Source: a bacterium
Lineage (GTDB): Bacteria; Latescibacterota; UBA2968; UBA8231
DNA length: 10,177 nt
Assembly: GCA_027593305.1 (NCBI GenBank)
Contig: JAQCJA010000131.1
Coordinates: forward strand, 1-10,177
Direction of reading: 5' to 3'
Notes under the pieces: generated by a model
Databases searched by the model: none
What the model was told of the DNA's origin: nothing
Seen by the model: only the letters and a program-made list of their open reading frames with translations
In this document: positions 8,101 through 10,177 of the stretch, piece after piece
Numbering within the stretch: position 1 is the stretch's first letter
Layout: each line of letters starts with the position of its first letter
Translations under genes and position numbers: made by a program

Positions 8101-8449
8101 AGCGGAAGTTCTCCGCGACGCTGCCCATTTCAATCACATGGTGGAATGCCTCGACAGCCTGATCGTGCTGGCCGCTGCGCTTGTAGGCGTTACCGAGTTG
8201 GTACCACGCTGCAGCGACCACGGGCAGTTCCAGATCATTGCCAAATGCCACACGGACGCTGTCAGTGCGAACCGCCGGGCTGTCAAACTTGACGATCTTC
8301 GAATACTCGATGATCGCACCCTCGTATTCACCGAGAGCATAAAGTGACTGTCCGGCATCGAAGTTTGTCTTCAGAGTCTGAGGCACTGGCAGGAACAAGC
8401 TCGTGCTCAGTCCCAGACCAAGTGCGATGAGTCCGACCCAGATGGTCAT
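5189..8449 (-). CDS. Large tetratricopeptide-repeat protein (1086 aa)
   Basis: This protein is built almost wholly of TPR-like helical hairpins, on the order of twenty. A single hydrophobic N-terminal segment (about residues 3-22, IWVGLIALGLGLSTSLFLP) acts as signal peptide or anchor and has no lipobox Cys. Repeats of the A-x-x-h-G-x-x-h-x-x-x-x-x-x-A form begin near residue 30 (AGQSLYALGEYEGAIIEY) and continue to about 1075. Examples are YQLGNAYKRSGQHDQAVEAF, YFYAGWSEFNAKAFDAAI and FRIASSYYEKEDYERAV. Many units end in YP or FP followed by a small residue and S/D, as in YbgF/CpoB- and BamD-like TPRs. The C-terminus (FSPQVDFSRQQLQALEEARVL) looks like a short coiled helix. Export and position between a barrel and ExbB suggest a periplasmic scaffold linking outer and inner membranes; this is inference. 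The ATG at 8449 follows GAGGAGGT at 10-nt spacing. The gene lies 51 bases after the barrel gene. Confidence 0.9.
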   Translation of the reverse strand: MTIWVGLIALGLGLSTSLFLPVPQTLKTNFDAGQSLYALGEYEGAIIEYSKIVKFDSPAVRTDSVRVAFGNDLELPVVAAAWYQLGNAYKRSGQHDQAVEAFHHVIEMGSVAENFRSLVQFQVAETRFLQKEYNKAATEYKRFVELFPKSELAGQAYFYAGWSEFNAKAFDAAIITLRGMLEAYPEDRYASDSQFRIASSYYEKEDYERAVQEAELVFERYPNSPVIAQATYLKAQSFDQMGQDDEAIAGYREVRDLYDRMYELLRASFRERKNVDFDNYRQLFETSSLRVAEIYRREGKFEEAYEELIAAQETAEERFYKAKVQMRLGDNYMEWKRFDDAYVAYNQVIELYSDTPYPAIAQYNKGEARYFAGDYARARTEYASVDSLYPDSETSLRANSLYSAAWSSEKLGEPEMAIQIYSRVVDNFPRSEQAPLCLLRVGRVNTEQQRFDEAVEAYRAISENYGDTKHASDANYGMGLLFKQQGRGAEAIAAFAKVGRDAREVYVASLIEAANIHIAAGRAAEGRLLLDDLLAGVTGDRVLEATAHYQIAQLNLNNDNYVDAINRYTMVIDKYGETAVVRDAHYGRALAFHKSNRFKRALADYEWLLQQTLPESMKLKIEFAKALSHAAEGQDAQARVLLTKVIESGDETLARNAQLQMISMAEKQDPEEAVRTYEEMLSRLRTQEDRVRVLIRLASAYFRLGQYDRSVEASQQLLDVAVDADDIANALFVQGNSQFRAGELAKAVQTYQTIVDNYPQIGWARNAQFQIGATYNKLSGGGNVQYLPPMAAAFTKYYTDYPEDEKAVYAYYYGAFALYRMGKWRDASDVFKALQSKYPDSDFAAQSLFRAGEAVFNLAQGVSSGDKAKIFNEALSTYDAVLGKYPSSEWADDALYNKAWSIIQLSEVGDEYTRADALPFFERIVTDHADGDFGAASQFTIGDYYYGEKQYDLAAASYQKFLATFTEDRLKPKDRALRRKATVLLGHLSEIEAYEVYSQGEGLFDSEKYDEAIEIFRDVIERFPQSDQAVNAAVNIASAYVAQEEYRKAAEEFQRVVETYGEESRFSPQVDFSRQQLQALEEARVL

Positions 8450-8500
8450 GGCTGACTCGACCTCCTCAAATTGTGTTGCAGCATGGGCTCCGTAGCGTCC

Positions 8501-9427
8501 TTACAGTTTCCAGGCCAGCGAAAAGCGATGGGAGCCGTTGGTCTCGGTGAGATCCAGCGGAATGTGATACCCGTAGTCGAACATCAGCTGATTCCATTCA
8601 TACCCCAGTCCGGCATTCAGATCGCCGGACGCGTCAGTTTCGAAAATTCGACTGCCGCCGGCGCGCAGTTGCAGGCCCTGCACCAGCTTGGTCTCACCAC
8701 CCACGATCAGCCGGTTCTCGGACGAATCTCCGCCCAGATCACGCGTCGCCCACTGCGCCGACACCAGCGAATTGGAAAGCTTGTAACTCACGCCAACGGC
8801 CAGGTCCATGGGCAGCGCCCCGGCGTCGGATGGAATGCTGCCCGACTTGTCGGCGGCCACATTCGGCTTGTTCACGTTCTTCAGCATCACACCCAGGCGC
8901 GCGCCCTGCACCGGTGTCGTCCAGAGCACACCGAGATCAACCCCAATGGCCCCGGCGCTTTCGCCCGACAGGGGATCGGCGGCGTCGAAATCATCCACGC
9001 TCCAGAACAGATACTTGCTCGTCAGACCCAACTGCAGCGTCCGGCTGACCTGATAACCCAGCGACAGGAAGGCGCCGTTCTCCGACATCAGATCCGAACC
9101 GATGCGCTCATAGCCAAGACCCAGCACCATCTTGCCACCCACGGACTGCGTGAATGAGGCCACATGCTGGCCCAGATTGTCGCCGTCAATCCCGGAAAAC
9201 AGCAAAGACACATTCGTGTAGCCCAGCGTCCGCCCATCCACCGATGCCAGACCCGCCGGATTGGCGAAGATGGCGTCACCATTGTCGGCGACCGCCACGA
9301 AAGCATTGCCCAGAGCCGCCGAACGCGCGCTGGCGCCCAGACTCTGAATGTTAACCACTGCATCGGCTGCTGTTGTGATTCCGACAGCTGCAATCACGGC
9401 GAGGGTTAGCGAAGAGCGCTTGCCCAT
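8501..9427 (-). CDS. PorV/PorQ/UPF0164-like outer-membrane beta-barrel protein
   Basis: The mature protein is predicted to be an outer-membrane barrel. The N-terminus (MGKRSSLTLAVIAAVGITTAADA) is a standard signal peptide with an A-x-A cleavage site. It is followed by the family hallmark GASARSAALGNAFVAVADNGD and IFANPAGLA. The rest alternates polar and hydrophobic strands with Gly/aromatic-rich turns (LGLGYERIG, LGLTSKYLFW, LGVMLKNVNKP, LRAGGSRIF, LNAGLGYEW), ending FSLAWKL. I chose the ATG at 9427 (308 residues) because AGGAG lies 10 bases upstream. The frame also has an ATG at 9448 (315 residues), weakly supported by AGGG in the last tandem-repeat copy; that would put MNRRSHT ahead of the signal. 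PorV proteins act with type IX secretion and related FadL-like barrels carry hydrophobic compounds, so the cargo here cannot be told from sequence. No other T9SS gene is visible. Confidence 0.85.
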   Translation of the reverse strand: MGKRSSLTLAVIAAVGITTAADAVVNIQSLGASARSAALGNAFVAVADNGDAIFANPAGLASVDGRTLGYTNVSLLFSGIDGDNLGQHVASFTQSVGGKMVLGLGYERIGSDLMSENGAFLSLGYQVSRTLQLGLTSKYLFWSVDDFDAADPLSGESAGAIGVDLGVLWTTPVQGARLGVMLKNVNKPNVAADKSGSIPSDAGALPMDLAVGVSYKLSNSLVSAQWATRDLGGDSSENRLIVGGETKLVQGLQLRAGGSRIFETDASGDLNAGLGYEWNQLMFDYGYHIPLDLTETNGSHRFSLAWKL

Positions 9428-9445
9428 TGTGTGACTTCTCCTATT
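9428..9445 (-). promoter_or_regulatory. Shine-Dalgarno deciding the barrel start
   Basis: The minus strand reads AATAGGAGAAGTCACACA directly before the ATG at 9427. AGGAG with 10-nt spacing is better than anything before the ATG at 9448 and favours the shorter protein, whose signal peptide then begins normally with MGKR. Confidence 0.6.
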
Positions 9446-9448
9446 CAT

Positions 9449-9498
9449 CGTGTCGTGCCCTAATCGTGTCAGGCGCTAAATCGTGTCAGGCCCTAAAT
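9449..9498. repeat. Tandem 17-bp repeat, about three copies, before the barrel gene
   Basis: Plus-strand copies are CGTGTCGTGCCCTAAT (9449-9464, 16 bp), CGTGTCAGGCGCTAAAT (9465-9481) and CGTGTCAGGCCCTAAAT (9482-9498). The last two differ at one base; the first is shorter and more diverged. On the transcribed minus strand the unit is ATTTAGGGCCTGACACG, and the final copy abuts the ATG at 9448. It fills most of the 72-base gap between the barrel gene and the gene before it. It may be an operator, an mRNA-binding site or simply a slipped duplication. Confidence 0.85.
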
Positions 9499-9520
9499 CG
9501 TTTCGTGTCCAGTATTCGAA

Positions 9521-10177
9521 TCAGCCGGCTTTGATGTCAAGCCTGCCATCTCGATAGATCTTGCCCACATCGCGTTCAAAGTGGCACTGAATCTGCACAG
9601 TCTCTACTGGTTCATTTCGATGATCGAACCGTAATACTGCGTCGTGGATCACGAGCTCGACATCACCAACGGAGTGATGCAGCATTGGGAACACGACGTA
9701 GCCTTCGACTTGCTGGTCGATAAAAATCTCTTCGTTCTTGAACAACGTCCGCCACAGGATATCGAGACGTTCCTGATAGCGGGAATACTCGTTCCCACGG
9801 AAACCAATGGCATATGCTCGGTAGTACGTATCCAACTGCTGGAGATTGAGGCTCCAAAACTCCGCGCCCCTGGCCTTCAAAACGATCCGGGATGGGTCGA
9901 TCTTGACTTTCGGGTAGCCATCGTTGGTCACCCGAAGGCGGAAGGTTGTAAAACGCTGCCGCGCCTTCTCGCCCTCCCAGAATCTCGTGTCTCCGAACGT
10001 GTAGGGGTTCATCGACGCCGGACCATCGGTCGAGTGCGCCGCGAACTGCCTGTTCAATTCCGCGTCGGTCAGGGGCCGCAACTCAACCTGCAGTTTTCCC
10101 TGCTGAAAGCTTACTGTGTTGTCACCCGTGAAAGCTATGTTTTCAGGTTGCCGTTCTGCTGGTTGCAATGGCCCGGC
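9521..10177 (-). CDS. Unrecognised protein, partial (N-terminus beyond right edge)
   Basis: At least 218 codons are open from the right edge to the TGA at 9523-9521. The frame continues past the TTG at 10168 with no stop, so the N-terminus, probably with any signal peptide, is missing. I do not recognise the family. The text is soluble and beta-rich, with few hydrophobic runs. Notable segments are RFTTFRLRVTNDGYPKVKID, an aromatic stretch YYRAYAIGFRGNEYSRYQER, and VEGYVVFPML followed by VELVIHDAVLRFD. The G-Y-V-V-F-P pattern is common in Ig-like domains of exported bacterial proteins, so an envelope or lipoprotein role fits, but the start would have to be seen. It ends 72 bases before the ATG at 9448 (93 before the one at 9427) and is probably the upstream member of the same operon. 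Confidence 0.75.
   Translation of the reverse strand, partial: AGPLQPAERQPENIAFTGDNTVSFQQGKLQVELRPLTDAELNRQFAAHSTDGPASMNPYTFGDTRFWEGEKARQRFTTFRLRVTNDGYPKVKIDPSRIVLKARGAEFWSLNLQQLDTYYRAYAIGFRGNEYSRYQERLDILWRTLFKNEEIFIDQQVEGYVVFPMLHHSVGDVELVIHDAVLRFDHRNEPVETVQIQCHFERDVGKIYRDGRLDIKAG

Noticed and set aside
8471..9157. 228-codon open frame on the plus strand
   Set aside because: It is antisense to the barrel gene with its signal peptide and PorV-like hallmark, so it is a shadow.
9449..9498. Possible CRISPR array
   Set aside because: The 17-bp units are directly adjacent with no spacers and no cas genes are present, so this is a simple tandem repeat.
9449..9520. Possible sigma70 promoter inside the repeat (CTGACA with 17-nt spacing)
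   Set aside because: The hexamer in the -10 position (CGATTA or similar) matches poorly, and the periodicity is imposed by the repeat itself.

Overview
This window comes from a diderm (Gram-negative-type) bacterium with moderately high GC. The evidence is an outer-membrane beta-barrel of the PorV/PorQ/UPF0164 kind, an ExbB/ExbD proton-channel pair, a very large periplasmic-type TPR protein and a CRTAC1-like FG-GAP lipoprotein. This mix is commonest in FCB-superphylum and neighbouring lineages (Gemmatimonadota, Krumholzibacteriota, Latescibacterota and similar). The phylum is an inference from gene content only.

Left end (1-862): the minus strand carries the 3' part of a gene that runs off the left edge. 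It encodes a helical region followed by two membrane segments. Its frame is clear up to about position 356-452 but has no usable start codon, and another frame takes over upstream, so it is either frameshifted or has an unusual start. Between it and the next gene lies a poorly resolved divergent region of about 400 bases with a strong 12-bp-stem hairpin (811-844).

Plus strand (about 863-2536): one CRTAC1-type protein with a lipoprotein signal, about seven FG-GAP/VCBS calcium-loop repeats and a C-terminal ASPIC/UnbV domain. The frame stays open back past the lipobox, but no ATG, GTG or TTG precedes it. A 13-bp-stem bidirectional hairpin (2571-2603) separates it from the convergent operon.

Minus strand (10177 down to 2628): six tightly spaced genes that look like one operon. 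In transcription order they are an unrecognised protein (partial, right edge), a PorV/UPF0164-like barrel preceded by a 17-bp tandem repeat, a 1086-residue TPR protein, ExbB/MotA-TolQ, ExbD/TolR, and a three-TM protein with a proline-containing linker and a DUF4159-like C-terminal domain. The four downstream genes each have a visible or plausible Shine-Dalgarno. The natural reading is a proton-motive-force-driven envelope machine: ExbB/ExbD as motor, the DUF4159 protein as a possible energised partner in place of TonB/TolA, the TPR protein as periplasmic scaffold, and the barrel as the outer-membrane component. The families are recognisable; the assembled function is inference.
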